Part shown: positions 1-8,396 of the stretch, piece by piece
Layout of the letters: each line of letters starts with the position of its first letter
Numbering within the stretch: the first letter of the stretch is position 1
NCBI RefSeq assembly: GCF_030699305.1
Contig: NZ_JAUYNB010000038.1
Coordinates: forward strand, 224,173 to 288,172
Direction: 5' to 3'
Origin: Novosphingobium sp.
GTDB taxonomy: Bacteria; Pseudomonadota; Alphaproteobacteria; Sphingomonadales; Sphingomonadaceae
Length of the DNA stretch: 64,000 bases
The notes under the pieces: generated by a model
Database searches by the model: none
Told to the model about the DNA's origin: nothing
Seen by the model: the letters and a program-made list of their open reading frames with translations, nothing else
Program-made: the position numbers and the translations under genes

Positions 1-138
1 TCTGATCTGACAGGGTGCGGTCATCTGTCCGGCCGGAGCGAGCAGCAGTCGAACCTAAAGTCTATTTGGAAAACAGCATAACCGTAATCAGCACTGCGCC
101 GGACATTAGTTGGTAGCGACAGTGGGAAGCGGAGGAGG

Positions 139-175
139 GGAGCTGTCAGTCTAATGCGAAACGCTCTACGTTGGT
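139..175 (+). repeat. IS6-like terminal relic, copy A
   Basis: This 37-bp stretch reappears at 38760-38796 with one mismatch (position 168 region, a versus c). It also resembles the left ends of the IS6-family copies at 540, 25446 and 36239, sharing the core gtcag/at-ct-atgcgaaacg. It is read as an orphan transposon end. No transposase reading frame is attached to it directly, but an IS6-type N-terminal relic starts about 13 bp downstream. Confidence 0.6.
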
Positions 176-187
176 AAGGGGAGGGTG

Positions 188-395
188 ATGCAACAGATAT
201 CCTTCAGGCGGCACCGGTTCTCCCCGGATGTGTCCGATATGCGGTTTGGCTCTATTATCGTTTCACGATGAGCCTGCGCGATGTCGAGGACTTGCTGGCG
301 GAGCGCGGGATCGATGTGAGCTACGAGACCGTAAGGTGCTGGGCGAACAAGTTCGGCCCGGCTATCGCGGCCAACATCCGCAAGGCGCGCGGGCG
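188..395 (+). pseudogene. IS6-family transposase N-terminal relic, frameshifted
   Basis: Translation from the ATG at 188 gives a start resembling IS6/IS6100-type transposases (RRHRFSPDV), then a frame change near 230, then IRYAVWLYYRFTMSLRDVE and a helix-turn-helix-like stretch ending KFGPAIAANIRKARGR. This matches the N-terminal 65-70 residues of the family, which is normally about 235-260 residues and carries a DDE catalytic core; the DDE part is absent. The relic lies on the plus strand, opposite to the other IS6 copies in the window, and is joined directly to an unrelated gene fragment at about 396, as expected for an IS-mediated deletion. The assignment rests on motif resemblance only. 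Confidence 0.65.
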
Positions 396-530
396 CGGAT
401 CATCGCGGTCAATCCGGATGGCGATGCGCCGATCTTCGGCTTTGCCGAAGCTGGCGCCGTTGCGGATGCCCGCCAGTTGCTGCCTTTACTGGCTGCTGTA
501 CTCGAACGGATGGAGAAAGAGCCCGCATAA
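396..530 (+). pseudogene. Electron transfer flavoprotein alpha C-terminal fragment
   Basis: The last 44 codons of this frame read RIIAVNPDGDAPIFGFAEAG followed by a VADARQLLPLL-type helix, the typical end of an ETF alpha (FixB) subunit: the IxAxNxDxxAPIF segment belongs to the FAD-binding domain and is followed by the short terminal helix. Everything upstream (about 270 residues) is missing and replaced by an IS6 relic in another frame. ETF alpha passes electrons from acyl-CoA dehydrogenases to the quinone pool, so the intact gene would have fitted a catabolic locus. The natural stop is at 528-530, 9 bp before the next IS6 end. Confidence 0.6.
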
Positions 531-539
531 TGTTTTCGC

Positions 540-1045
540 GGTGCCAGTCTGATGCGAAACGTTCTCTGTCGGTCAAACGACCCCTTACCACTGCAGCCCG
601 TCAGGCCATGAGGTTTTGCCACTCGGCCAGGGCGGCCGAGCGGCGAAGCTTGGAAGTCTGACGAACGACGAGATGGCGCTCCTGGTTAAAGTGGTTGTAC
701 ACTGAGCCGTGGGCGGAGGCGAATTTCTGTAGTGATTTCATCTACCGGAATCGCTGCATGGCTCGCTCTCGCCGTCGGAAAGGGCAGGTCTGAATTCTCC
801 GCCCGATTGTTGGCGTGCCGGCCGACCTCGCGGTGGGCCTCATTGCCAAGCTCGCGCATCGCGGCAGGATAGGATTTCAGGCCGTCGGTGACAATGGATT
901 CGGCTCTGGCATGGCGCTTCAAGGCCTTGCGAAGAAACCGCAAAGTCGCGGGTTTGGCGGGTTTGGCGGGTTTGCGGGGGCGGGGCATGGTCGCACTTGA
1001 CCCATCGCGCCGCTCCATCGCAAGCGGTGCAATCCCTCTGACACT
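540..1045 (-). mobile_element. IS6-family element, internally deleted
   Basis: The left end GGTGCCAGTCTGATGCG and the right end (complement AGTGTCAGAGGGATTGC) match the ends of the full 835-bp copies at 25446 and 36239. This copy is only 506 bp because most of the N-terminal half of the transposase is gone: the start of the gene (MPRPRKPAKPAKPA, complement near 988) runs directly into the segment equivalent to residues about 125 onward. The surviving C-terminal part (about 686-990, complement) also carries changes, including a shifted end. It cannot encode an active transposase but its ends look complete, so it could be mobilised in trans. Confidence 0.8.
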
Positions 1046-1088
1046 GGCTTTCAACTGGATTGTGAGTTCGGTTTGCGCGCACAGGATG

Positions 1089-1105
1089 TGTCCAGACTAC
1101 GGACA
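1089..1105. promoter_or_regulatory. 17-bp palindromic operator, site 1 of 5
   Basis: TGTCC-AGACTAC-GGACA has perfect 5-bp arms around a 7-bp spacer. It lies about 225 bp upstream of the TonB receptor start. The same architecture occurs at 6683, 8941, 18783 and 20374. The geometry suits a dimeric helix-turn-helix regulator; the IclR-type protein at 21403-22161 is the best local candidate, which is an inference. Confidence 0.6.
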
Positions 1106-1181
1106 ATTCGTCGAAAGGGCGCTGGATCGGCTGGTTGGTCCGTTGACGCCTATGAGCGCCGAAATTATGCATCATCTAGTT

Positions 1182-1187
1182 TCTAGA
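1182..1187. promoter_or_regulatory. TCTAGA palindrome upstream of TonB receptor
   Basis: TTTCTAGATTT lies 144 bp before the receptor start. CTAG is rare in this kind of genome, yet TCTAGA cores recur upstream of genes at 8997, 9011, 46317 and 47678. It is a candidate binding site; the regulator is unknown. Confidence 0.35.
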
Positions 1188-1330
1188 TTTTTCATTCAAT
1201 GAAACGACACGGCGAGGCAATTGAATTTCGATCACCACGATTGGATTCAGGCCCGGACAAAATAATAAGAATTCCGTTCAAAATCAGAACTGAATTCAAA
1301 AACACTGGGATCGAAATTGGGGAGGATGGT

Positions 1331-3811
1331 ATGAAGCTTGATCTGAAGAGTCTTGCACGAATTGGGGCGAGCAGTGGCGCCATGATGCTGGCGCTGGTTA
1401 ATTCCGCCGCGATGGCGCAGCAAAGCGAACAACAGGATGATGCGGCCGGTAATACGGGGATCGCGGAAATCATCGTTACCGCACAGCGGTCCGAAACGAA
1501 GCTTCAGGATACACCGCTGTCGATCGTGGCCGTGGGCGGCCCCGAACTGGAAAGTCAGGGCACCGATAGCCTGAGCGGTTTCGATACGTTCATTCCCAAC
1601 GTCACCATCGGCGGCACTGCGGCCCAGGGCAACGCGATCATCAACGTCGCGATCCGCGGCATCGGCGGCGCGCCGCAAGGCTTCATCACGCAGGAAGGGT
1701 CCGTCGGCATCTATGTCGATGACATCCTGTTTGCCCGTCCCAACGGTGCGCTGCTTGAACTGCTCGACGTTGAACGAGTCGAAGTGCTGCGCGGACCGCA
1801 AGGCACGCTGTTCGGTCGCAACACGGCAGGCGGTGCAATTCGCTATGTGACCAAGCAGCCCGCCGACAAGTTGGAAGGCGCGATCAAGGTCGTTGCCGGC
1901 CAGCGTGACCGGTTTGACGTATCGGGCATGCTGAACCTGCCGCTGGCCGATACGCTGGCCGCGCGCTTCTCGTTCGCGAAGAAAAGCCGCGATGGCTACG
2001 TCCGCCGGATCATCGACAACACCTATGTTGGCGGCGGGGATTCCACCACGCTGCGCGGCCAGCTCAGCTGGAAGCCGTCCAGCCGCCTGGAAGTTGGCTT
2101 GTCAGCTGACCTGATCCGCACCAGCGACAACGGGCAACCGTCGCTGTCAGTCAATTTCTCGCCGACCGATCTCTATCCCGCCGCGCTGTATGGGGTGAGC
2201 ATTCCGGGCGATCCCCCGCCAAGCCCGGCTGCCTACAATTCGCTGCGCGCCACTGCGCCAGCGTCGGTTTCGCCTTCGGGTTATACCAATGCGGCTGCGG
2301 ACTTTGCGCATTACTATAGCCAGGTTCGCGGTCCGTATGAAATCTACGGCGGACTGACGCCCGATCTGAACAAGTTCAAGAGCTATGGCCTGACCGGGAC
2401 CATCGCCTATGAACTGACCGACACCCTGACGATTAAGTCGCTGACGGGTTATCGCGATATCGATCAGCTCCAGAATCAGGATTGGGACCGCACGCCGATC
2501 CCGTTGGTTCAGCTGAACGACACGACCAATATCGAATACTTCACGCAGGAACTGCAACTGAACGGTTCGTTCTTCGACAACAAGTTCAAGTGGGTTGCGG
2601 GCGCGTTCTATTACTGGGACGATTCTACCAACACCCGCCGCCGGTTTGATCCCTCGGCTGGTGCGAACAGCGCCTCGCAGGGCGATGTGGGCAAGGGCAG
2701 CTTTGAATCCAAGCACATCAAGACCGAAAGCATCGCGTTCTTCACGCAAGGTACGCTGAGCGTCACCGATGCCCTGAGCGTGACCGGCGGATTGCGCTGG
2801 GGTGAGGATACCAAGACCTTAACCTCGTTCCGGGAAGGTCGCGGGCAGGTCTGCCTGGCAGGCGGCGTGCAGGTGGCTGCGGTCGGCACCCCGGCCAGCT
2901 GCCCGGCAGGTTCGGTTTCGACCCCGGCTGCGCAAACGGTGACCGGCAAGTGGTCCAGCATTTCGCCGCGCTTCAGCGTGGACTACCGCTGGTCGCCGGA
3001 AATCATGACCTATCTGTCGGCAGCAAAGGGTTACAAGGGCGGCGGTTTCAATGACGGGATCCAGACCCGCTGCTATCGTTCGCCGTTGCCCGTATGCGGG
3101 CTGAACGAATACAAGCCGGAAAACCTGTGGACCTATGAATTCGGCATCCGTACCGACTTGTTCGACCGGCGCGTTCGCCTGAACCTTACGGCGTTTCTGA
3201 CCAAGTACAAGGACCAGCAGATCCAGCTGGCTGACCCCGGCCCGCCGCCCCTGGTTTACACCGTCAACGGCGATTCCACCGTCAAGGGGTTCGAGGCCGA
3301 GTTTCTGGCCAGCCCGGTTGAAAACCTGATGCTGAAAGCCAGCGTTGGTTACGTCGATGCCAGTTATGACAAGGATATTCGCGGAGCCAGCGGCGCCGTG
3401 GCGGTCACCCCGGCAGTACCGTTCTATCGCAGCCCGAAGTGGTCCTACACGCTGGGTGCCAGTTACAAGGTGCCGGTTGGCGAAGCGGGCGATCTGGCGT
3501 TCGACCTGAACTGGGGTTGGAAGGACAAACAGCTCAGCTATCCAAGCCCGACCAACTTCATTACGTTGCCCGCTTACGGCTTGCTCAACGGCCGGATTTC
3601 GTTCGCGGCAGAAGCGGGCTGGTCGCTGGCGGTGTTCGGCAACAACCTGACCAACAAGTATTATCTGACCGGTGGGTTCGATCCAAGCGGGCCGTCCTCC
3701 AAGCCCACGCCGGGCCTGACCGGCGTCGCACATGACCGCGTGTTCGGCTTCACCATGCTGGACGTGGGCCGCCCGCGCGAAGTGGGTGTGGAACTGAGCT
3801 ACAAGTTCTGA
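1331..3811 (+). CDS. TonB-dependent outer-membrane receptor
   Basis: An 826-residue outer-membrane receptor that should import a substrate across the outer membrane using TonB/ExbBD energy. The start at 1331 is chosen because GGGGAGG lies 6 bp upstream and because it begins a signal peptide (MKLDLKSLAR..., cleavage expected after AMA near residue 29); an upstream extension to 1199 is open but has no such features. A TonB box-like EIIVTAQRSE follows at about residue 46, then the plug domain and a long beta-barrel ending in aromatic SYKF, the normal terminal signature. Many sphingomonad receptors of this length sit next to aromatic degradation genes and take up the parent compound, which is the likely role here. 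Two operator-like motifs precede it and a strong terminator follows. Confidence 0.93.
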   Translation: MKLDLKSLARIGASSGAMMLALVNSAAMAQQSEQQDDAAGNTGIAEIIVTAQRSETKLQDTPLSIVAVGGPELESQGTDSLSGFDTFIPNVTIGGTAAQGNAIINVAIRGIGGAPQGFITQEGSVGIYVDDILFARPNGALLELLDVERVEVLRGPQGTLFGRNTAGGAIRYVTKQPADKLEGAIKVVAGQRDRFDVSGMLNLPLADTLAARFSFAKKSRDGYVRRIIDNTYVGGGDSTTLRGQLSWKPSSRLEVGLSADLIRTSDNGQPSLSVNFSPTDLYPAALYGVSIPGDPPPSPAAYNSLRATAPASVSPSGYTNAAADFAHYYSQVRGPYEIYGGLTPDLNKFKSYGLTGTIAYELTDTLTIKSLTGYRDIDQLQNQDWDRTPIPLVQLNDTTNIEYFTQELQLNGSFFDNKFKWVAGAFYYWDDSTNTRRRFDPSAGANSASQGDVGKGSFESKHIKTESIAFFTQGTLSVTDALSVTGGLRWGEDTKTLTSFREGRGQVCLAGGVQVAAVGTPASCPAGSVSTPAAQTVTGKWSSISPRFSVDYRWSPEIMTYLSAAKGYKGGGFNDGIQTRCYRSPLPVCGLNEYKPENLWTYEFGIRTDLFDRRVRLNLTAFLTKYKDQQIQLADPGPPPLVYTVNGDSTVKGFEAEFLASPVENLMLKASVGYVDASYDKDIRGASGAVAVTPAVPFYRSPKWSYTLGASYKVPVGEAGDLAFDLNWGWKDKQLSYPSPTNFITLPAYGLLNGRISFAAEAGWSLAVFGNNLTNKYYLTGGFDPSGPSSKPTPGLTGVAHDRVFGFTMLDVGRPREVGVELSYKF

Positions 3812-3832
3812 TCGAACTGGCTTGAATGCACC

Positions 3833-3870
3833 AAAAGGGGCGGGGCTTTTTGTGAAGCCCCGCCCCTTTT
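3833..3870 (+). terminator. Rho-independent terminator after the TonB receptor
   Basis: A perfect 16-bp inverted repeat (arms 3833-3848 and 3855-3870) with a 6-base loop, very GC-rich in the centre and ending in a TTTT run. It sits 22 bp after the receptor stop and 24 bp before the next start, so the receptor is probably its own transcription unit. Confidence 0.9.
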
Positions 3871-3893
3871 CGTTGCTGACAGAAAGGAACGCC

Positions 3894-5369
3894 ATGCTGG
3901 ATCGCCGTTTATTCATGGGTGCCGCCCTGACGAGCGGGCTGCTTGCCTCTGCGTCGGCGCGGGCCGCGACCGCTGCTCCGCCGCCAGACGATGCCATCGC
4001 GGTGCTGGTAGCGCATATGCTGAACGCCCGATTTGAAAACCTGCCCGCGTTTGCTCTGGATACGACCCGAGCGCAATTGCGCGACACGGTTGGCGTTGCG
4101 CTGGCGGGCCGGGGCGAGAGCGGGGTGCGTGAACTGCGCGAGCTCGCGGCCACAATTGGCGGCAAAGGCGAGAGCACCGTCTGGGCCAGCAAGTTGCGCC
4201 TGCCCAGCCACGATGCCGCACGAATAAACGCGGTGATGGTTCACGCGCTGGAATACGATGACACGTTCGGGCCTGGCTTTCTTCATCCATCGGCGATCAC
4301 GCTCCCCGCCGCGCTGGCGGTGGCGGACATGGTGGGCAAAGTCAGCGGGCGGGAATTACTGGCTGCGGTCACGTTGGCGAACGACATCGCCTGCCGCCTT
4401 TCCATCGCGGGGCAGCCGGGGGTCGATGGCTTTGCCATCGGCTGGCACAACACGACGCTGATTGGCTACCTCTCATCCGCACTGGTTGCAGGGCGGCTGA
4501 TGCGACTGAACCGGGACCAGTTAGTCCATGCAGCCGGAATCGCGGCACATCAGGCCGCAGGCAATGCGCAGTCGCATATCGATGGTGCGCTGACCAAGCG
4601 GATGGGGCCCGGCTTTGCCTCTGCCGCCGGGGTTCTGGCGGCGCGGCTGGCGGCGCGCGAGGTGACCGGTCCGCGCGGCGTGCTGGAGGGCAGAAAAGGC
4701 TGGTTCACCCAGTATCACAAAGGTATTTATTCGCGCGATCTGCTGTTGGACGGGCTGGGGAGCGAGTATCCTGGCGCGGCGATGTCGTTCAAACCGTGGC
4801 CGTCCTGTCGGGGATCGCATACCTCTGCCGATGCCGCGCTCCAGATCGCGGCGGTAATGGGGCCGCGCGCGGGCGCGATCACGCGGATCGTGATCCGCAA
4901 TGGGCCAGCTGAATGGGGCTTTCTGACCACACCGATAGAGCGCAAGCGCCACCCTGCCACCACGGTCGAGGCGCAGTTCAGCGTGCCCTGGGTGGTCGCC
5001 GCTGCACTCACTGACGGTAAGGTCGGGATCGCCCACTTTACCCTGGAAGCACTGCTCCGCGACGATCTGCGGGCCATGGCCGCGCGGATCGAGACGGTGC
5101 AGGACGACGGCCTGGCTCACCCATCTGGCGGGCCAGGGGCAGCGGTGGTCGAAGTGACGTTGCAAGACGGGCAGACCCTGCGCCGCCATGTTGCGGCCGC
5201 AAAGGGCGATCCGGACGTGCCGATGAGCGCGGCGGAAGTGACCGCGAAGTTCGATGACTGTCTGGACTATGCCGGGATCGGACCCGCCCGGCAGGCCCGC
5301 TTGCGTGCCCTGCTGAACGGGGTGGATCGCCTGCCGGACGTATCCCGCCTCACCGCGGCGATGGCTTGA
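3894..5369 (+). CDS. MmgE/PrpD-family protein with Tat-type signal
   Basis: A 491-residue member of the MmgE/PrpD family (2-methylcitrate dehydratase, cis-aconitate decarboxylase and relatives), with family segments DTVGVALAG near residue 70, HALEYDDTF near 120 and the GSHTSADAAL region near 310. The start at 3894 has AGAAAGGA upstream. What is odd is the N-terminus: MLDRRLFMGAALTSGLLAS followed by SARA resembles a twin-arginine signal, whereas known family members act in the cytoplasm. If the start is right, the enzyme is exported to the periplasm. A short start near 4018 would remove the signal, but it has no evident ribosome site and would cut into the fold. The substrate is unknown; a dehydratase, decarboxylase or isomerase on a dicarboxylate-like compound is the family expectation. 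Confidence 0.85.
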   Translation: MLDRRLFMGAALTSGLLASASARAATAAPPPDDAIAVLVAHMLNARFENLPAFALDTTRAQLRDTVGVALAGRGESGVRELRELAATIGGKGESTVWASKLRLPSHDAARINAVMVHALEYDDTFGPGFLHPSAITLPAALAVADMVGKVSGRELLAAVTLANDIACRLSIAGQPGVDGFAIGWHNTTLIGYLSSALVAGRLMRLNRDQLVHAAGIAAHQAAGNAQSHIDGALTKRMGPGFASAAGVLAARLAAREVTGPRGVLEGRKGWFTQYHKGIYSRDLLLDGLGSEYPGAAMSFKPWPSCRGSHTSADAALQIAAVMGPRAGAITRIVIRNGPAEWGFLTTPIERKRHPATTVEAQFSVPWVVAAALTDGKVGIAHFTLEALLRDDLRAMAARIETVQDDGLAHPSGGPGAAVVEVTLQDGQTLRRHVAAAKGDPDVPMSAAEVTAKFDDCLDYAGIGPARQARLRALLNGVDRLPDVSRLTAAMA

Positions 5370-5376
5370 TCGCTCC

Positions 5377-5940
5377 CTACACGCCTGCCCAGGGTAGCGG
5401 CTTCTTCCATGGGACCATGGTGCGATCCCAGGTGGAGATGCTGAACCGGCGGAACTTCCATTCCCCGCCGTCCGGCACGCATTCGCAGGTAAAATAGCCT
5501 AAGCTGCGCACCCCGCGCGACGCTTTCGCGGAATTGGCGTTGAAATGGGTAGCATAGGCGTGGACCACGCAGCTTTGTCCGGTGGGGATGAAGCGAAACT
5601 GCCCGGCCTCGTGCATCCAGATGTCATCGCCTTCACGCTCGCGCAGCGCGATCAGCGTGCGGAACCAGCCAAGGATCGCAGCCTTGTCGCGGTAGGCGTT
5701 GCCTTTGCCTACGACCAGCGCGTCGACCGTGAACAGCGCGAGGAATTCATCCTCGTCCGAACAGTCGTAGGCCCAGAGGTAGCGGGTGAACAGATCCTCG
5801 ATCCCGGCGCGGTCTTCCAGCGTCAGGCGGCCTTTGCTGCGCCGGGGTTTTGCAGCCGCCGGGGCCAGCGCCGCAGTCGCCGCCGCCCCCAGCCCGGCCA
5901 GCGCTAGCCCGCGCCGGCTGACTTTGCCTGCACCGCTCAT
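5377..5940 (-). CDS. SnoaL-like (NTF2 fold) protein with Tat signal
   Basis: A 187-residue protein with a twin-arginine signal (KVSRRGLALAGLG, residues about 6-18, followed by an AAAK cleavage region), then a single SnoaL/NTF2-like domain: the initial EDLFTRYLWAYD helix, the FTVDALVVGKGNAYRDKAAI segment and a final beta-sheet. Such domains act as small hydratases, isomerases or ligand-binding modules in aromatic and steroid metabolism. The start overlaps the stop of the DoxX-like gene by ATGA, so the two are cotranscribed and translationally coupled. Its 3' end faces the MmgE/PrpD gene with only 7 bp between. Function is not identifiable beyond the fold; periplasmic location is inferred from the signal. 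Confidence 0.8.
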   Translation of the reverse strand: MSGAGKVSRRGLALAGLGAAATAALAPAAAKPRRSKGRLTLEDRAGIEDLFTRYLWAYDCSDEDEFLALFTVDALVVGKGNAYRDKAAILGWFRTLIALREREGDDIWMHEAGQFRFIPTGQSCVVHAYATHFNANSAKASRGVRSLGYFTCECVPDGGEWKFRRFSISTWDRTMVPWKKPLPWAGV

Positions 5941-6602
5941 GACCGGTCCGCCAGTGCGGGGCGGGCGATGCGCTGAAACCCCAGCATCAGGACGAACGAT
6001 GCCAGCGGCGGCAGCCAGTCACGCGGCGGCAAGCGGCGGTCCGCCGAACCCGTGAACCACGATGCAGCCATGATGATGACCATGAGACCTGCGAAGAACA
6101 GCCAGATCGGCAGTACGCTGCCGCTGGACTCTGCGGTCGGCGCCGGTGCGGGCGCGCTGTCAGGCGCTTCCCACAGCCAGCGTGGCTGATTACGCATATT
6201 GAGCATCGATCGATAATAGGCCCCGTAGCCCAGCAGTACCATGCCGTTGATGACCAGTTCCTGCACCCCGGTGTAATAGTGCCGCGCCCCATGCGTCCCT
6301 TCGACCACGATGTTGAGATAGGCGATCATCACCGTGATCGGGAACTCCATCACTGCCACCAGCGGGGTGAACCGGTTGACCAGCGCCAGCAGGCCCAATG
6401 CAAATTCGATGTATTTCACCAGCGGGTAAAGTCCGACTTTGTCCAGTTCCGCCATGAAATGCCCGACCGGGGATGCTGGGTTGTAGAAAGCGGATGGTAC
6501 CCAGCCGAAAAAGATATAGGCCCCGCCCGAATAGAGCAGGTGACTGGCAAAGAGGATCCGGAAGAAGGTGACGACCTGCCATTGGAACGTTCTCGATTGC
6601 AC
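5937..6602 (-). CDS. DoxX-like membrane protein A
   Basis: A 221-residue integral membrane protein with about four to six hydrophobic helices. The GTG at 6602 is chosen because GGGGAG lies 6-7 bp upstream and because the paralogue at 7920 begins at the same place. Shared segments with that paralogue are HLLYSGGAYI, a VKYIEF...LLALVNRF block, an EFPITV helix, GVQELVINGMVLL and the tail PRWLWE. It has an extra C-terminal extension with two more predicted helices (VLPIWLFFAGLMVIIMA and WLPPLASFVLMLG). DoxX-family proteins are poorly understood; some are linked to thiosulfate:quinone oxidoreductase or redox control. It is coupled to a Tat-exported SnoaL protein, which suggests a membrane-periplasm partnership. 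Confidence 0.8.
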   Translation of the reverse strand: MQSRTFQWQVVTFFRILFASHLLYSGGAYIFFGWVPSAFYNPASPVGHFMAELDKVGLYPLVKYIEFALGLLALVNRFTPLVAVMEFPITVMIAYLNIVVEGTHGARHYYTGVQELVINGMVLLGYGAYYRSMLNMRNQPRWLWEAPDSAPAPAPTAESSGSVLPIWLFFAGLMVIIMAASWFTGSADRRLPPRDWLPPLASFVLMLGFQRIARPALADRS

Positions 6603-6682
6603 GGCTTCTCCCCTTTTTTTGATCCTCGTTAGCCCGCGAAGCTGGACAAAGAACTCGTCCGCGCAAAGCACAATGGGTGCGC

Positions 6683-6699
6683 CGTCCGATTTTTGGACA
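6683..6699. promoter_or_regulatory. 17-bp palindromic operator, site 2 of 5
   Basis: CGTCC-GATTTTT-GGACA lies in the 246-bp divergent region between the DoxX A operon (start 6602, minus) and the SnoaL gene at 6849 (plus), so a bound regulator could control both directions. The rest of this intergenic region holds no gene that I can see. Confidence 0.6.
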
Positions 6700-6848
6700 G
6701 CGGCTGATCGGCGGCCTGTGTCCGAGAAACGGGCAGCGCCGGGAAAGGCCATTTATCGCCGCGTGGGATTGGTGCTAGGCCTCGCCCCAACAAGGACCGG
6801 ATGGTCGGCGATGCAGTTTGCAAGCGCACCAATGCCGGAGGAGGGGAT

Positions 6849-7283
6849 ATGATCACGGCGAGCCGTCGCAGCCTGAAGCTGTTGTCGATCGGGATCGGGC
6901 TGCTGTTCACTGGTGCTGTCTATTACACCATGCACAACAACCCGCGCTGGGATTGGACTGCGCCGGGCGTGGGCAAGTTGCCTCGCGATATCGTGGCTGA
7001 GTTCATGGATCAGGCCTATACCAAGGGGCAGGGCGGCACCGCGCAGCAGAGCTATTTCGCCAAGGGCGCGTTCGACAACGCGCCCGCAGCAAAGGACCGC
7101 CGCGATGGCGCGCCTGTGCCGCACCAGATCCGCCAGGTGATCGCGCAGGGCATGACCGTGGCCGTGATTCACCGCATTGCTCCGGCGCGCGGCGAGCCGG
7201 GGGTGGACGTGATCGACGTGTTCACGATCAAGGAAGGACGGATTGCGCGGCGTGACCGCTATCCGACCCACTTCACACAGTAA
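6849..7283 (+). CDS. Membrane-anchored SnoaL-like protein
   Basis: A 144-residue protein with one N-terminal hydrophobic helix (LLSIGIGLLFTGAVYYTM, residues about 10-27) and a C-terminal SnoaL/NTF2-like region ending IDVFTIKEGRIARRDRYPTH, a typical last strand pair for that fold. The start is supported by GGAGGAGGGG just upstream. The helix probably anchors it in the inner membrane with the domain in the periplasm. It is the second SnoaL-type protein beside DoxX-like genes here, the other being encoded on the opposite strand at 5377-5940. The next gene begins 17 bp after its stop (or overlaps it if the earlier ATG is used). Ligand or reaction unknown. Confidence 0.78.
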   Translation: MITASRRSLKLLSIGIGLLFTGAVYYTMHNNPRWDWTAPGVGKLPRDIVAEFMDQAYTKGQGGTAQQSYFAKGAFDNAPAAKDRRDGAPVPHQIRQVIAQGMTVAVIHRIAPARGEPGVDVIDVFTIKEGRIARRDRYPTHFTQ

Positions 7284-7300
7284 TGGCAGGAGAAGGCCCC

Positions 7301-7873
7301 GTGGGACTCGACAGCAACACCGGCCCTGCCAGCGCGGGTGCAGCCGCCGACCGGGTGGAAATCGCGCTGACCGCCGGAACGCTCTGGCGCGGGGTGATCA
7401 CGCTGCTGCGCCTGTTCCTGGGCGCGTGGATGCTCAACAGCGGTTACAGCTATTGGGCGCAGGAATTTGGCTGGCCGCCCGCCTTTCCGCAGCCGTTCGG
7501 CACGCTGCCCGCATCGAACCAGATGCTGGTGACGATGGTGGAAGTCGGCCTGTTCGATTTCGTGAAGACGGTCGAAGTGATCGGCGGGCTGTGCCTGATC
7601 TTCGGTGTGTTCGTGCCGGCGGCCACGTTGCTGCTGCTGCCGGTGTCGGCGGTGGTGTTCTATAACGCGGTGTTCCTGAACCTGCGCACCGATCGGCTGT
7701 TCAGCCCGAACTACATGGGCGTGTCGTGCCTTTACATCAACGTGATCGTCGCGCTGGCCTATATCCGGCACTACCTGCCGCTGCTGGCGCTGCATTCGGC
7801 GCCGGGCAGCCTGCGCGATCTGGCGGAGCTGCCGACGGTCCTCAGTAAACCAGACAACAATCCGCACCACTGA
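7301..7873 (+). CDS. DoxX-like membrane protein B
   Basis: A 190-residue membrane protein, a more divergent relative of the DoxX-like proteins on both sides. It has a first helix RLFLGAWMLNSGYSYW, a VKTVEVIGGLCLIFGVFVP block, a third helix LLLLPVSAVVFYNAVF and a fourth helix YINVIVALAYI. GTG 7301 is preferred because AGGAGAAGG lies just upstream; an ATG at 7283 overlapping the previous stop (TAATG) is the alternative and would add six residues. It is second in a run of five closely spaced plus-strand genes (6849-8898). Function unknown beyond family membership. Confidence 0.78.
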   Translation: MGLDSNTGPASAGAAADRVEIALTAGTLWRGVITLLRLFLGAWMLNSGYSYWAQEFGWPPAFPQPFGTLPASNQMLVTMVEVGLFDFVKTVEVIGGLCLIFGVFVPAATLLLLPVSAVVFYNAVFLNLRTDRLFSPNYMGVSCLYINVIVALAYIRHYLPLLALHSAPGSLRDLAELPTVLSKPDNNPHH

Positions 7874-7919
7874 CGGGGTCGCACAGCGCACCGCGTCAGG
7901 GTCTATGGGGAGAACGGGC

Positions 7920-8396
7920 GTGGCCCAGAACAAGACGATGTACTACATCATAACGTGGATCCGCCTGTTCTTCGGCGCGCATCTGCTGTTTTCCGGCGGG
8001 CGCTACATCCTGACCGGCTATATGCCCGCCATCCCGGGGATCGGCGGCGAATGGGCGTCAGCCAATGCCGCGCTCGGGCTGTATCAGGCGGTCAAGTACA
8101 TGGAATTCGTGTTTGGCGTCATGCTGCTGACCAACCGGTTCGTGCTGCTGGCGCTGATTCTGGAAATGCCCGCCACGGTCAACATCTTCTGGCTGAACAC
8201 CTTCATCGTCGGCACGCCGCGCCAGCTGTTCACCGGCCCGCAGGAACTGTTCCTGAACGGCGTGCTGCTGCTGGCTTACAGCGGCTATCTGGGCGCCGCG
8301 CTGAGACCCCGGCTGGAGCCGCTGTGGCTGTGGAATTCACACCGCGCCTACAAGGACAACTATGCGGAGCAAATCCGCGCTGAGGGAGGACTGTGA
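7920..8396 (+). CDS. DoxX-like membrane protein C
   Basis: A 158-residue membrane protein and clear paralogue of DoxX A: HLLFSGGRYI, VKYMEFVFGVMLLTNRF, LEMPATVNIFWLN, GPQELFLNGVLLLAYSGY and the tail EPLWLW correspond one to one. GTG 7920 has GGGGAGA at a good distance; the ATG at 7905 lies inside that ribosome site and is less likely. The stop overlaps the next start (TGATG), showing coupling to the one-helix protein. A Pro/Trp-rich tail and conserved Glu in the second and third helices are shared features of A and C and might be functionally important. Family role is poorly defined. Confidence 0.8.
   Translation: MAQNKTMYYIITWIRLFFGAHLLFSGGRYILTGYMPAIPGIGGEWASANAALGLYQAVKYMEFVFGVMLLTNRFVLLALILEMPATVNIFWLNTFIVGTPRQLFTGPQELFLNGVLLLAYSGYLGAALRPRLEPLWLWNSHRAYKDNYAEQIRAEGGL

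Noticed and set aside
2819..4192. 457-residue minus-strand open frame opposite the TonB receptor
   Set aside because: Low-complexity shadow of two well-supported plus-strand genes, and it crosses the perfect terminator at 3833-3870.
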